Source: Mesostigma viride
Lineage: Eukaryota > Streptophyta > Mesostigmatophyceae > Mesostigmatales > Mesostigmataceae
Direction: 5' to 3'
Length of the DNA stretch: 64,000 nt
NCBI GenBank assembly: GCA_009746045.1
Contig: RPFO01001881.1
Location: forward strand, 40,001 to 104,000
The notes under the pieces were generated by a model. That model had not been told where the DNA came from, ran no database searches, and saw only the letters and a list, made by a program, of their open reading frames with translations. The translations under genes were made by a program, and so were the position numbers. Of this stretch, positions 1-10,169 are shown piece by piece; the first letter of the stretch is position 1; the number at the start of each line of letters is the position of its first letter.

Positions 1-255
1 TTAAATTAAATTATAACATGTCTCCGATGGGAGATCATGTAGCACATATTCCAGGTTGGATGGGTGGTGTGGAGGAAGCCGCGTAATCGAACTAACCTAA
101 CTCTAAGCTATATCTATTCTAGAAAAAGCCTATCTAAGCTACTCATCAAAACGGCTCCTCCTCTTGGGGGGAGGCGGCTTGCCCACAGGGGCTGGCGTGT
201 GCGCCTTGACAATCTTCTTCCACCGCGTCTTGTCCTGCATGGCAGTCCAAAGACA
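1..255 (-). mobile_element. LINE 3' end with C-terminal coding remnant
   Basis: Read on the minus strand, about 252 down to the TAG at 139-141 encodes a LINE-like C-terminus (TAMQDKTRWKKIVKAH, then PPPPKRRSRFDE and stop). Nearly the same peptide occurs on the plus strand at 49127-49237, so this is a dispersed repeat. After the stop come a short 3' UTR, a hairpin (ACATG..CTCC-loop-GGAG..CATGT, 17-42) and an AATTTAATTT-type tail running off the window edge. The xxxWxxIV end resembles the C-termini of non-LTR retrotransposons, but the clade cannot be fixed from this piece. It is truncated at about 252, where a SINE-like repeat begins. Confidence 0.6.
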
Positions 256-423
256 AGGTGGAGCAAGGGTAGCTTACATTCTCACCCTTGCATGAAGTAG
301 CCCAGAATGTATTAAAAGCCATATGCCCCTTCTCAGAGATATGTGCTACAGATACTCCCCACGGAGTGATGTTCCTAATTAATTAATTAATTAATTAATC
401 AATTAATTGATTGATTAATTAAT
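256..423 (+). mobile_element. SINE-like repeat, truncated, AATT tail
   Basis: This matches the 3' half of the repeat at 44423-44728: GTAGCTTACATTC, CTTGCATGAAGTAGCC, a TGTGCTAC block, a hairpin around ACTCCccacGGAGT, then an (AATT)n tail at about 375-423. It has no coding capacity. The tail abuts the tail of an inverted repeat element whose hairpin lies at 431-470, so two elements meet tail to tail. Confidence 0.6.
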
Positions 424-480
424 AAGACTCGTGCTCCCGTTGGGGAGTCACGGAGCACGAGCCAGCTAGTAGGGCACTTT
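424..480 (-). repeat. Hairpin and tail of an inverted retroelement end
   Basis: In minus orientation this reads CTCCGTGACTCCCCAACGGG.. followed by AATT repeats, the same terminal block seen at about 1140, 7900 and 11366. The stem pairs GTGACTCCC with GGGAGCAC around a CAAC-type loop. What lies upstream of it (471-560) was not recognised. Confidence 0.5.
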
Positions 481-564
481 AGCACGCACCAGCCAGGTAG
501 ACACATCACGTTGCCCCCCGCGGGACTGCGCCCAGCTCAGCCTGGCCGGCACCTCCTTACATGG

Positions 565-1200
565 GCCGCCGGGCCCCGCAATGCTATAGACGCCGCAAGG
601 CCCGCACCTTCAAAGAACAGCTAGTAGAGGACATGGGGGCGCTGATTTGGTGCAGAATGATGGACAAGGCCAAGTGGGCCCAGGTCATAGAGGACAACAA
701 ACCCCCTCCCATGGGGAAGCGCTCGCGTGTTTGCAAACGCGGGAAGCACGGTGGACAGGACCCCTAGGGTAGAGAGCTTAGAATATTAATAGAGTTGGCT
801 TGATGTTGTAGACAGATTAGAGCGGTAGGGTTGTGTGTCCCCGTCCATCCATCCATAGCGTTTAATGCTCCTTGACTCCCCGGCGGGAGGACGAGCTAGT
901 CTAATTGATTCATTAATGGGGGGGTTAGGCCTCTCCATTGTGATTTGGAACAAGACGATGGACAAGGCCAAGTGGGCCCTGGTCATAGAGGACAACGAAA
1001 CCCCCTCCCATGGGGAAGCGCGGAAAGCACGCTAGACAGTCCTGACCCCTAGGGTAGAGAGCTTAGATATAGAATAGAGTTGGCTAGATGTTGTGGAAGG
1101 ATTGGACAGGTAGGATTGCGTGTCCCCATCCATCCATCCATCCATCGGGGATAATGCTCCGTGACTCCCCAACGGGAGCACGAGTTTACCAACTAATATA
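565..1200 (+). mobile_element. Two RTE-like LINE 3' ends in tandem
   Basis: Copy one (565-917) encodes RARTFKEQL-type sequence ending DKAKWAQVIEDN at 580-766, a typical LINE RT C-terminus (W, then K/DxxxWxxVI). It is followed by a UTR, a short CCATCCATCC tract and a CTCC..GGGAG hairpin. Copy two (918-1195) begins further 3' (DKAKWALVIEDN frame) and repeats the same UTR, the ATCC tract and the hairpin. Short microsatellite 3' tails are typical of RTE-type LINEs. Copies also occur at 9150-9600 (minus) and 10170-11445 (plus). All are 5'-truncated and non-functional. Confidence 0.6.
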
Positions 1201-1423
1201 GACTTCTATCTAAATTAAAAAGTAACTATTTATTTATAATGTGGACTGCATCACGTGAGCATTGTTTTCTCACTTCATGAAGTGGTGCCTGGATGCATGG
1301 CGATCCAACGCCTGAGGACTAGGGTAGTTGTCTGAGAGGAAAGGCGCGAAGGCCGCGTGGCTATCTCTAGAAAGACCTGCATGGAGGGAGACAGAGGGTA
1401 ACAAGAAAGGTTGATAGGGAAAA

Positions 1424-1447
1424 CACACACACACACACAGTCACACA

Positions 1448-1505
<58 letters not shown>

Positions 1506-1540
1506 GACCACCACCACCACCAACAACACACACACACACA
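1424..1540. repeat. (AC)n microsatellite
   Basis: Almost uninterrupted AC dinucleotides from about 1424 to 1504, then ACC/AAC variants and another short AC run to about 1540. The following 150 bases are purine-rich. Open frames across it (poly TH / poly CV) are artefacts. Confidence 0.95.
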
Positions 1541-1699
1541 CAAAAAAAGAAAAAAACAAACAAACCAAAACTAAGAAGGAAAAGAGGGAACGCATACACA
1601 CATACAATAAGGGGCTAAAAGAGAAAGGAAGGAGTATACATTACAAAGGGAAAAGGAAACATGCAAAAGAAAGAAAGAAAAAAGAAACGAAAATGTAAA

Positions 1700-4600
1700 T
1701 GGTAGCAATACGAACAATATTTTATTGTTGTCTCACTTCACCTTCAACGTAGGCTTCTAGCAACCACCACGCAACTGTCAACCAATTAAATAAATAATTA
1801 CTCACTGTGTACTCCATGGGTGAACAGTGCACGAACAGATCTTTTGTCCCTCGTACTTGAGTCTAGTCGTCTCACTTGATTTAAAGGAGTCCATCACTGA
1901 GCTTTGGCTATCGTATGCCGTCTGCACAGTCAAGATCGAATGCATTATGCTAAGGCAGGTCAAGAGTCTCAAGCAGGTCCGGCATGTATGCGCCTCCTTC
2001 GGTTGCGACAGGCTACATGCGTCCCGGAATAGTTGTCGCTTGTAGCATACACGCAATCGCTGGCAAAAGCGCAACCGGGCCAATCATGCGGCTAGGCCCC
2101 CCCCCCCCCCCATACAAGTGTACAGAGCCAACGACTAATCAGATAGACGGGTAGATTAGCACGTCTTCCTCAAAAGATGAGTCGGCCATGGTCGTCTGCA
2201 ATGATAGTTAGTGTACCATCGACCCTCGGTTTCGCCTACAATGCAGAACCCACGTAGGATACGTAGCAAGAAAATGCATGGCGATAATCATACAGGGAAA
2301 AAAACCCCAGAACCCACGTAGGATACGTAGCAAGAAAATGCATGGCGATAATCATACAGGGAAAAAAACCCCAAAAAACGATGTACAGAAGTATGAACAG
2401 TGGTAGTGGCTAGTGGCTCTAGATCTAATAACCAAGTCCATCGACCTGCCTGCACCGCACTGTTTGCAGTGTTCGACCCGGACAGGAAAATGTTTTCCGT
2501 GGTTGACGCAAACGTTTGCAGTTGTTAACAACAACTCTACCGTTGCGCGGTTCACCGGCGTGGGAATAAAAGCGTGAGAATAATAACTCAACTCCACTCC
2601 ACTCCACTCTTCCGTTGCTGAAATACCGGTAGTGAAATTGGTCTGCGTACCCGTGCTTGGCCGTTTTCAGCTGTTCAGCTCTCAACCTACGTACGTCATC
2701 CGACGCCTGACGAGTGAGTTGGCGTCACTTGGCGAGCTTTTCAAGAAATACAAGTTGTAGCAGGGTTGTAGTCCAAGATTCAGCAACGCTGACAACTGTG
2801 TTAGTAACAGCTGATGGACTGACGTCTGACGGGGATTTTCAGATCCGTGCGCAGGCTTATACAAGCAAGTCTCCCGCTGAAGGCTGAAGCTCGAGTAACA
2901 TTGTCAAGCTTGTAGTTGTCAAGCCTGTCACTGTCAAGCCTGTCAATTGTCAAGTCTGTCATGCATCATCGATATTCAATGCCTGCCGCGAGCGCCGACG
3001 TGGCCGCTGAATTCCCTTCGCAGATGTCCATCCAAGCGTGTTGCGCAACCTTAATTAACCTTCTCGGCGACGCAAAGCCCATCCGGGGGGCATAACTCGT
3101 GCATGCAAAGCGACTCCCCATAGCTTCCCAGTGTAGAAGTTTTTTTAGTCTTGCTAGCGCCGAAGATTTGTGCAACGTATCGTCGCACGTGACGGATGGG
3201 ACATGCTATCGTATTCTCACTAGGTAGCAGCACGTCCGGGGGTTGTAGGGAGGCGGACGGCCACGAAGCTGCGCCACGCGCGCGTTGCTGGTAAGAGTTG
3301 CAAGGCTGTTTGCAGCGCGCTAGTTTGGTGGGCAATGGAGCCGTACTTGTAGGCAACCGAATGCTGTCATTTTGCAAATGGCATGTCTTTTTCCACGGAG
3401 GTCGTTGCCGCGAGCTTTGTCTTGTACGGTGGTAGATACTTGCCGAGGGTTGGTGTGCGGCGTTTGACTTGTGGGGCTGATGTCGATGCTGTTTCAGCGG
3501 TCCGATGTGCCTAAGTCGCTCGCGCTACTGCACTACGCCTGGCAGTACGCCTTGTCAGTTGGATTATTAATGGCCACCTTCGGCAAACCCGAAGTGTGAT
3601 AGCATCCTCGATTTGGCCCTGGTATGCGGGGGGGTGTATTCGTGGCGACAACACTTCGTACTTAAATACCGGCCATCTTTGTGTCTTTGCATGCAGGTAG
3701 TGCAGACGTGCTTTGTCTTGTCCCAGCTGGCCGACCTTTTCGTAACGTTTTTTTATGGAGATGTGGATAAGCAACCAATTTGGTGCATGCCGCCCCCCTG
3801 TGATTTAGATATCTGTTTGTGTCTGTTCTTTCACAGCCAGTCATGGCTGTCTGCAGTATTGGCATTGCCAGTTGAATGGCTTCACTGACTCGTACTGCAT
3901 GTTCGCAACTGGATGTCTGTGCCTGCACGATGCAGGGATCACGACTTTTGATGCATTGTGGAGAAAGTGCAGGTTCGTATTGCTTTTGCTGCCTGGCATG
4001 GCCTTCAGATGTGACGACTATCTGCCACTCGGCTGCGGCATCGTGGCTTGCAGAGGTTGTGTACCTCTTGAATCAGGGTAGCTTCTAGTTTTTGAATGGC
4101 TTGCCGTGTTTTGCAGGCCAGTCCACGACAGGCCGACATGTTGTACCTCTCCAGAAAGTCCCCGGCTGTGATTTCCACAATCCCCCCTCAACTGCCTCTA
4201 CCATGCGCACGTCACTTATTTGCGTTGTGATGCCCTGCTATGTCCTGCAATACCCTGTGGTATGTCGCAATGCACTTCGACGCTCCACGATCTTCATTTC
4301 TAATCCGCCTCCTTGATCGCCGTGTGCTGTGCTGTGCATTGCAGGTTGTGGCCCATCCATACTGCACAGCAATCAGTACGCTCACGAAAGGGACCAGGGC
4401 TTGATTTTAGGGAAGAGTTCCATACACGCGAGATATGAGACGTGCTGGCATGGCACGCGATGCCCGCTGTGGGCTGAGCTGTGGTGATTAAATAGTTGGG
4501 GTTAGGTTGGTAGTTATGACAGCAAAGCGTGCATGCATTTCATATTACACATGCCGGATACATGCATCAATCGCCTTGACGAGTGATGTTACTTTATAAG

Positions 4601-4720
4601 CGCGTAAACGCGAGTCGACCTACGCAGAGTGCAGAGTCCCATGTATTTTGGGGGTGTAACTTCCGCATGACAAGAACAATCTCAATTGTAACTTTATTAA
4701 GAAAATAACCAATGCTTACA
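1700..4720. other. Intergenic stretch without a recognised gene
   Basis: No open frame here has recognisable domains. The visible structure is a C tract at 2098-2110, a 64-base unit repeated in tandem at 2246-2373, and short CTGTCAAG repeats at 2900-2965. Weak similarity to coding sequence cannot be excluded at 2950-3900, where several 60-110 codon frames overlap, but none shows a family motif or a convincing exon pair. Confidence 0.5.
2246..2373. repeat. 64-bp direct tandem duplication
   Basis: AGAACCCACGTAGGATACGT and the following 44 bases, ending in a GGGAAAAAAACCCC block, appear twice back to back with essentially no differences. It is therefore very recent, or an assembly duplication. 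Confidence 0.9.
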
Positions 4721-4829
4721 ATTTTTAACATAAGACAATTGATTGATGGCAATTGCAATTGATGCGCGTGTCGCGGACTCTGCAGAAATGCACAGATATG
4801 CCAGACATGTGAACATTAGCCTGGTAGCT

Positions 4830-5165
4830 ACCGCCCACCATTGCCGCCCCGGTTGCCGCCAGCGACAGCCGTTGCATGCCGCCCCGGTTACCGCCCCAGT
4901 TACTGTCCACGGTAGCCACCATGGTTGCCGCCCTGGTAGCTGCCCGCGGTTGCCGCCCCGGTTGCCGCCCCTGCCCCTGCCCCCGGCAACCGCCCCGCCG
5001 CCGGCCCAGCCGCCGCCCCGGCAGCTGACCCACGGCAGCCGCCCCCCTGCCGCCCCGGCGACCGGCCGGTTACCGGGGAGAGCCGGGGTCCCCGGTTCGC
5101 CCCGGTTCGGGCCCGGTAACCGCCCCCCCCGTTACCGGCCCGGTTACCGTGCCGCACCGGTGAGA
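4830..5165. repeat. GC-rich degenerate minisatellite
   Basis: Runs of GGTTGCCGCC / GGTTACCGCC / CCCCGGTTACC-type units. The open frames on both strands are Gly/Arg- or Pro-rich low complexity and show no domain. It lies just upstream of the probable LTR at 5502 and could be decayed internal retrotransposon sequence, which is only inference. Confidence 0.6.
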
Positions 5166-5501
5166 AAGACGGTTAGTGGATTCCAGTAATTTTCCGGGAG
5201 ATTGGCCGGAGAGTGCTGGGACGAAGGAGTATTTGACAACTATCAAGGTGTTGTCCCTGCGAGGCAACACCGAGAAGAACTGGCTACTGCTCCGCTGGCG
5301 AACAGGGATCGGGACATAGTATCCTCATAGTTGGTGTATTATATGCATGTATGACGATGGGTTCTTGCTGGTACACAGCACCCCGTTGTTATGATTGTGT
5401 TTTGGTTTTCTTTTGAATTGTCCATGTTTGTGGTGCCCTTGTTTGAGGTGCGCCCCCGGGCGATTGGACGATAGCCATCGTCCCCCGGGGAGGGGGAGGA
5501 G

Positions 5502-6118
5502 TGTTACGGCCCTAACCCATGTTTGGGCGTAACAATTCCTAAAATAAATTAGTTTGGTCAGTCGAAAGTCATTTTGATATTGTTTGAGACTTTCGATAGT
5601 TATTACGTTAGATTCGGGGACTTGGCCGAGTTATTCCCGTCAGCCGGCCCAGGTACCCGTGGCTTTGCTTTCGGTTTGGTGTGTTACTGGTCTGTACCCG
5701 GGACTGCCAGGTACCGGGTGCCAGACTGGCGGATACTATGTACATCTACGGCTGATATTCATTGCAGCGCTAGAGGTTCGGCCCCCGGCCGACCCGCTGG
5801 CATGCACGCCGTCTTGGACAAATGTCGTAGGTGACAATGGCTTCCTATCTTTGGTTTGGAATAAAATCGACTTGAGTAAAACTCGTCTGCCGAACCAGGG
5901 GTCAAATCTGGGCTGCACTAACGCCCTTCGTGCATTCCATGTACATGCATAATTTATCTAGTTGTGCATTCAGGGCCTAGCTGGTAATTCCGCGTACGTA
6001 CTAGCTAGAATTCAGGGCTACATTCACGTAGTCCGGGCGGATAGCAGATTCCGAGTTTATTCAGGTGTAACCCACGCTAGACTAGGGTCTTTCAGAGCCG
6101 CTGGTGCGGCTCGTAACA
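5502..6118 (+). mobile_element. Probable LTR of a Ty3/Gypsy-type retrotransposon
   Basis: The 617-base block starts TGTTACGGCC and ends CTCGTAACA, so its ends are short inverted repeats of the TG...CA type (TGTTACG / CGTAACA). A purine-rich tract (AGGGGGAGGAG, 5491-5501) sits immediately before it, where a polypurine tract precedes a 3' LTR. No second LTR and no gag-pol coding sequence was found in the window, and no target duplication could be verified. It is therefore either a 3' LTR with lost or decayed internal sequence, or a solo LTR. Confidence 0.5.
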
Positions 6119-6827
6119 CCAGCTTCCGGCAAAAGGGAGCGAGTAGGGTGATCAGGCCCACCCCCCTCCCTCACCCCCCCTGCAGGCCCGGGATCCCCCA
6201 CCTCACCCGGGCCAGCCTGCACACTGGGGTCCCTAACACCTTCTTCAGCGGGTGGGTCTGGCGGCCCCAGCCCGTCAGAGTACACCCTCCAGGTGTAGTA
6301 GACCCACCAGGTGAGTTGACATGAATCAACGACGTCCTTTCAGCGTGCCTTCCCATTCCACTAGTAATAATAGTTTAGCTAGATATTACGTTGTCATTAC
6401 ACCCCTCGATGGTCGATCCTCTATATTTTTATCGTGGTCAGACGCTACACGCAGTATGAAACTCGTGCAAAACCGTTCTTACAACGTTTCCAAATATATA
6501 AGAAATTCCAGACCTTGGAAGAAGCTCAGAACTACTTATTATCTCATAGTGAATCAGAGTGTGGGCCTCCATGTACGTCCTTCGATCTCCTCATGCTCGT
6601 CCTCCTGTGGATAGTCTAGTGTTTGTTACTCCTCCTCGGCGTCGCCTCTGGACACGTCCTTCTGTGTCCTCTTCCTCTATTGTTGACACTCCCCTCACTT
6701 TGGAATTTGGCTCCCTATCCATTACGGTGACTATATATGTTAAAAAGTATATAACTGCTTACATCAGAGTGAAGGCACCCTAGCTATTAAAAATAAACAA
6801 AGCCAACAGAGAACCACGACAAAATAA

Positions 6828-7432
6828 CTACAGCCAGCATGGGACACCGTCGATCCACACCACCGAATGAAAACAGCCTATACTAATAGCCGTGCGTGCT
6901 GCGGATCGAGCAAGATATCCGCCATAGCCCCAGGGGTAAGCGCTACCGAAAGGCGTTGCATGGCGCCAATGCGATTCGGTCCAGGTCCGCGCTGACCAAG
7001 GGGCCCGCTGGCCCTCCAGGTCCGGGCGGTCTTCCCGGAGCCCGGGCAGCACTCCGAAGAAGCCGGCGGTCCGGGTCCCCATGCATGGCCCCGAACTCCT
7101 CCAAGACAAAGGGCACCACCCGGTGGTGCCCGACGTCCCCATTGCCCGTTCACCCGGGCTTGGCCTGCTCAGCCCGATCCGCCGCACGTGTAGCCCGCTC
7201 CGCCTGCCCAGGATGCACCATCCATTAACCACATGGCTAATAAGAGCCAAGGGGCGAGCCGCAGCAGAAATGTCAATGAGCAAGTGCCGGCCACCTCCCT
7301 CAAAGTCCAGGACCACGTTGTCAGGGCGGTGGTTGGGGGAATAGAAACCCGCGCCGTCCGCATCCTCAGACCGGATGTTCGCGTGGGGGAAAACGGACCG
7401 GACCATGGCGAGCACCACCTTCAGTCAGGAGA
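6828..7432 (-). pseudogene. Decayed LINE C-terminal (endonuclease-like) region
   Basis: The minus strand from about 7430 encodes FYSPNHRPDNVVLDFEGG, then GRHLLIDISA, and in another frame a LSVALTPGAMADILLD block. The R/PDxV...G..LLIDV pattern followed by a WxxRLSVAL-like helix resembles the C-terminal nuclease-like region of some algal non-LTR retrotransposons. The family assignment is from memory of motif style and is tentative. The reading frame changes at least twice, so it is a fossil. It appears to continue the fragment at 7957-8870, with an insertion between. Confidence 0.45.
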
Positions 7433-7739
7433 ACAGTGTGCAACGGCAAGTATGAATTCTGATTCTGTTGGCCGGCCACCCATGCAGGACAGGTAGTGGA
7501 TCCCATGGTGTGGACGCCCCCAGCGGGCTAGAATAGCAATAGCCCTAGCTTGTAACCATTGGAGTCACTGTCGCTAAGGCAGCCATGCCTAGAATGTTTG
7601 CCTAGCTGTGCCAACAAACCTAGTCACGTGCCGCCAACGCACGGTACACAACCAGCCATAGCCTTAGCCTAGTTCTAGTACAGCCATGCTACGCCCTGGC
7701 TATGTTCAGATTACTTGCCCACGCTCCTTGCTATGACAT

Positions 7740-7955
7740 GCTCACATGGGTCTTATTGCACCCACAGTTTGCCGGATCGTTAGCCTGTCCTTTTAGCTAG
7801 CCGCGCCCGATTGCAGCTGTGGCATGCCTTTGGCATGAAGGAGACTGGGGGTCTCTGCCCTTTCTCCTGTAGTGCACACACAGGGATTAAAAGCACTTCG
7901 GTGCTCCGTGACTCCCCAACGGGAGCACGAGTTTAATTAATTAATTAATTAATCC
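7740..7955 (+). mobile_element. Short AATT-tailed element inserted in LINE fossil
   Basis: Near its end it carries a GGTGCTCCGTGACTCCCCAA hairpin block and an (AATT)n tail (7934-7953). The same layout (CTCTGCC, CAGGGAT, GTGCTCCG, hairpin, TTGATTAATC) recurs at about 62895-62990. The tail abuts the LINE fossil's CGQALDP zinc-knuckle-like codons on the minus strand, which stop there, as expected for an insertion. The 5' boundary is not resolved and may lie anywhere from 7440 to 7800. Confidence 0.5.
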
Positions 7956-7956
7956 C

Positions 7957-8870
7957 ATGGTGGGGTCCAAGGCCTGCCCGCAGCTATACCACAGGGCCGC
8001 CCGGCGGGAACAAGAGGTCGCGGGGCAAACAGTTGGTGTCGCAGCGCCACCGGATAGTGACTGGGCGCCAGGACAAATGGGGGTCCCGCATGGGGAGAGC
8101 GCGGAGGTAAGCCGAGCCCACACTCCGCAACGAGAGTGAGAACAGCCACGCACGACCCTGGGCGTAAAAGAGCCATCCAATCCGCCGTGTGCAGAATACC
8201 CGCGTAGGTTTTCTGGTGTTTATTGATGACGCGGGCTGCAGGGAATGTTGCGGGGGAGATGACGGTGGCGACCGAGGGAGTGCCCCAAGGAAGGCTGCGT
8301 TGGGCGGCCTGAGCGGTGCGGACGGTAGTGCAGGCCTGCTGGATCTCAGCATAAACATCCTGGATGGCGGTGATGAAAGGGTAGGGGCTGGCGGGGTCCA
8401 ATCTTGAGGTCAGGCGCCGCCGTAGCCAAAAGGGGAAGGAGCCGACAGATTTCCGCCCACGACTGAGTGCACTCAGTCGTGGGCGGAAATCTGTCGGCTG
8501 ACCCGCGCAGGGCTGCGCGGGCTCCCGGCTGGCCCCGGCAGCGTTTTTTGGCTCGATCTGTCATGACAGATCGAGCCAAAAAACGCTGCCGGGGCCAGCC
8601 GGGAGCCCGCGCAGCCCTGCGCGGGTCAGACCGCAGCCGCCCGGGCAGGGAAGCGATGCGGATAGAATGAGCTGGGAGATCAGGGCCGGGAACCAGCTGT
8701 GCCAAGGCTGACTGGATACGTTCGTCGTGGCCCTCGGCGGCGGACCGGACTTGGGAGGGGAGGGCGCCCCGGCTAGCCAATAAACGACGCGAGGGTGCGC
8801 GCACAACCAGAGGAGCAGCCCCTTGGTCTGCGAATCATGAAGGCGAGGAATCAATGGCAGGACCTCGGCG
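7957..8870 (-). pseudogene. Decayed LINE, region upstream of 6828-7432 part
   Basis: Minus-strand frames here include ALWYSCGQALDP (a Cys-containing knuckle, cut by the AATT-tailed insertion), SWAEICRLLPLLATAAPDLK and an Ala/Leu-rich upstream part. Composition and order fit the region between the RT and the C-terminal domain of a LINE, continuing into 7432-6828. Frames are interrupted, and two perfect palindromes (8440-8629) are embedded in it. No RT catalytic motif is visible, so the element is 5'-truncated. Confidence 0.4.
8440..8629. repeat. Two abutting perfect palindromes (60 and 132 bp)
   Basis: Palindrome one spans 8440-8499 around GTGCAC and palindrome two spans 8498-8629 around TCATGA. 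Neither has a spacer or a mismatch that I can find. The order is arm A, its complement, then B and its complement; complement-A plus B forms one continuous antisense segment of about 94 bases. This double turn-back structure sits inside the minus-strand LINE fossil. Confidence 0.9.
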
Positions 8871-9149
8871 GTGCGCTCCTCGATGGCGGCCCGCAGGGCA
8901 TCGATGACACAATCGGGGCCATCGCGCCGACCGGAACGCCGAGGACGTCCAACCCACGGAAACTTTTAATATGTGTACAATGTTAATAACTAATATAGCT
9001 ATGGATGTCCATTGAATCTTTCTATACCATGTGAATTCATGGTGGAGCCCTGCAGTCATCAATTGAAAGCTCTAGCTAGTTGATAGTATGCACGTCACAC
9101 ACGCAGCATGAATTAAGTAATGAACAAATTGATTAAAACCGTAAGTAAT

Positions 9150-9600
9150 CCTGTTGGGGAGTCATGCACGGATCATGAAGTAACCCCGATGGATGGATGG
9201 ATGCCGGATGGATGGATGGATGGATGGATGGATGGATGGATGGATGGATGGATGGGTGGGTGGATGGATGGATGGGTGCACACAATCCTACGGCCGGTCT
9301 ACTCTATCTAGTTGCACACAATCCTATACTGCATGGTCTATTCTATCTAGAGTGAGCCAGACCCTAGGGGTCTTGCCTAGCATGCTTCCCGCGCTTGCAA
9401 ACACGCGGCTTCCCCACTGGTGGGGGGTCATTGTCCTATACAGCCTGACCTCACTTGGCCTTGTCCATCATCTTTTTCCAAATCACGGAGAGCTAGGCCT
9501 AGTAGGCCCCTGGCCCATGTCCTCTACTAGCTGCTCCTTAATGGAAAGTGCGGGCCTTACGGCGTCTAGCATTGCTGGGCCCGTTCCACGTGAGACGTGC
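9150..9600 (-). mobile_element. RTE-like LINE 3' end with (ATCC)n tail
   Basis: On the minus strand the frame carries the degraded KKMMDKAK block from about 9585 downward, then the UTR with GCATGC..CTAGGGGTCTGGCTCACTC, and then an (ATCC)n tail (GGAT units on the plus strand, about 9187-9275). It ends in a decayed CTCC..GGGG hairpin at about 9150-9165. It is the same family as 565-1200 and 10170-11445, truncated and frameshifted. Confidence 0.6.
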
Positions 9601-10169
9601 CTGCCCGGCTGAGCAGGTCGCAGCCCTGCGGAGCTAGCGAGACTCCCCAGTTGACGGGAGCACGAGTTTCATGAATACAGGTTAACCAACTAACTGATTT
9701 ATTCAGATGACAGCAAATGCCGTGGGCTGGAGCCAAGTGGGGCGATTCGGTACCTGCGACCCTGCAACAGCTTGAACGTGGGGTCGTGTTCCTGCACACT
9801 AACCATGGTGCTTGCTGGCATGATGCACCGAAGCCATCAACGGAAGCACCTTCGTTTGTACATTTGCGCAATCATCTGCCATCTCAAAGTGTATAGCCAA
9901 CAAATGCTCTGGTTTCGTGAAGTCGTAGTCTTGCGAGAAGAACTCTGGAAGCAGCAGATAATACAACACACAAACGCAGCACAACGCACAGCAGAGTAAA
10001 GAGGTCGATCAGGAAGCCTTGCCTTACATTAGGCGAAATGCCCCTATGGTTACGTGATTGGCACAAACACCAAAAAAAAAAAAAAAAACGTCATTCCAAC
10101 GCTGGTTATTGAATCCAAACCGCCGGCTTCGCAAGGCCACTCCAACATTTGGATGTGGTCAATGGATGG

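Noticed and set aside
4725-5189. Gly/Arg- and Pro-rich frames on both strands
   Set aside because: Overlapping low-complexity frames in a GC minisatellite with no domain.
6120-6330. Continuation of the LTR element as a coding region
   Set aside because: Frames on both strands are short and Pro-rich; no primer-binding site or gag motif could be recognised after 6118.
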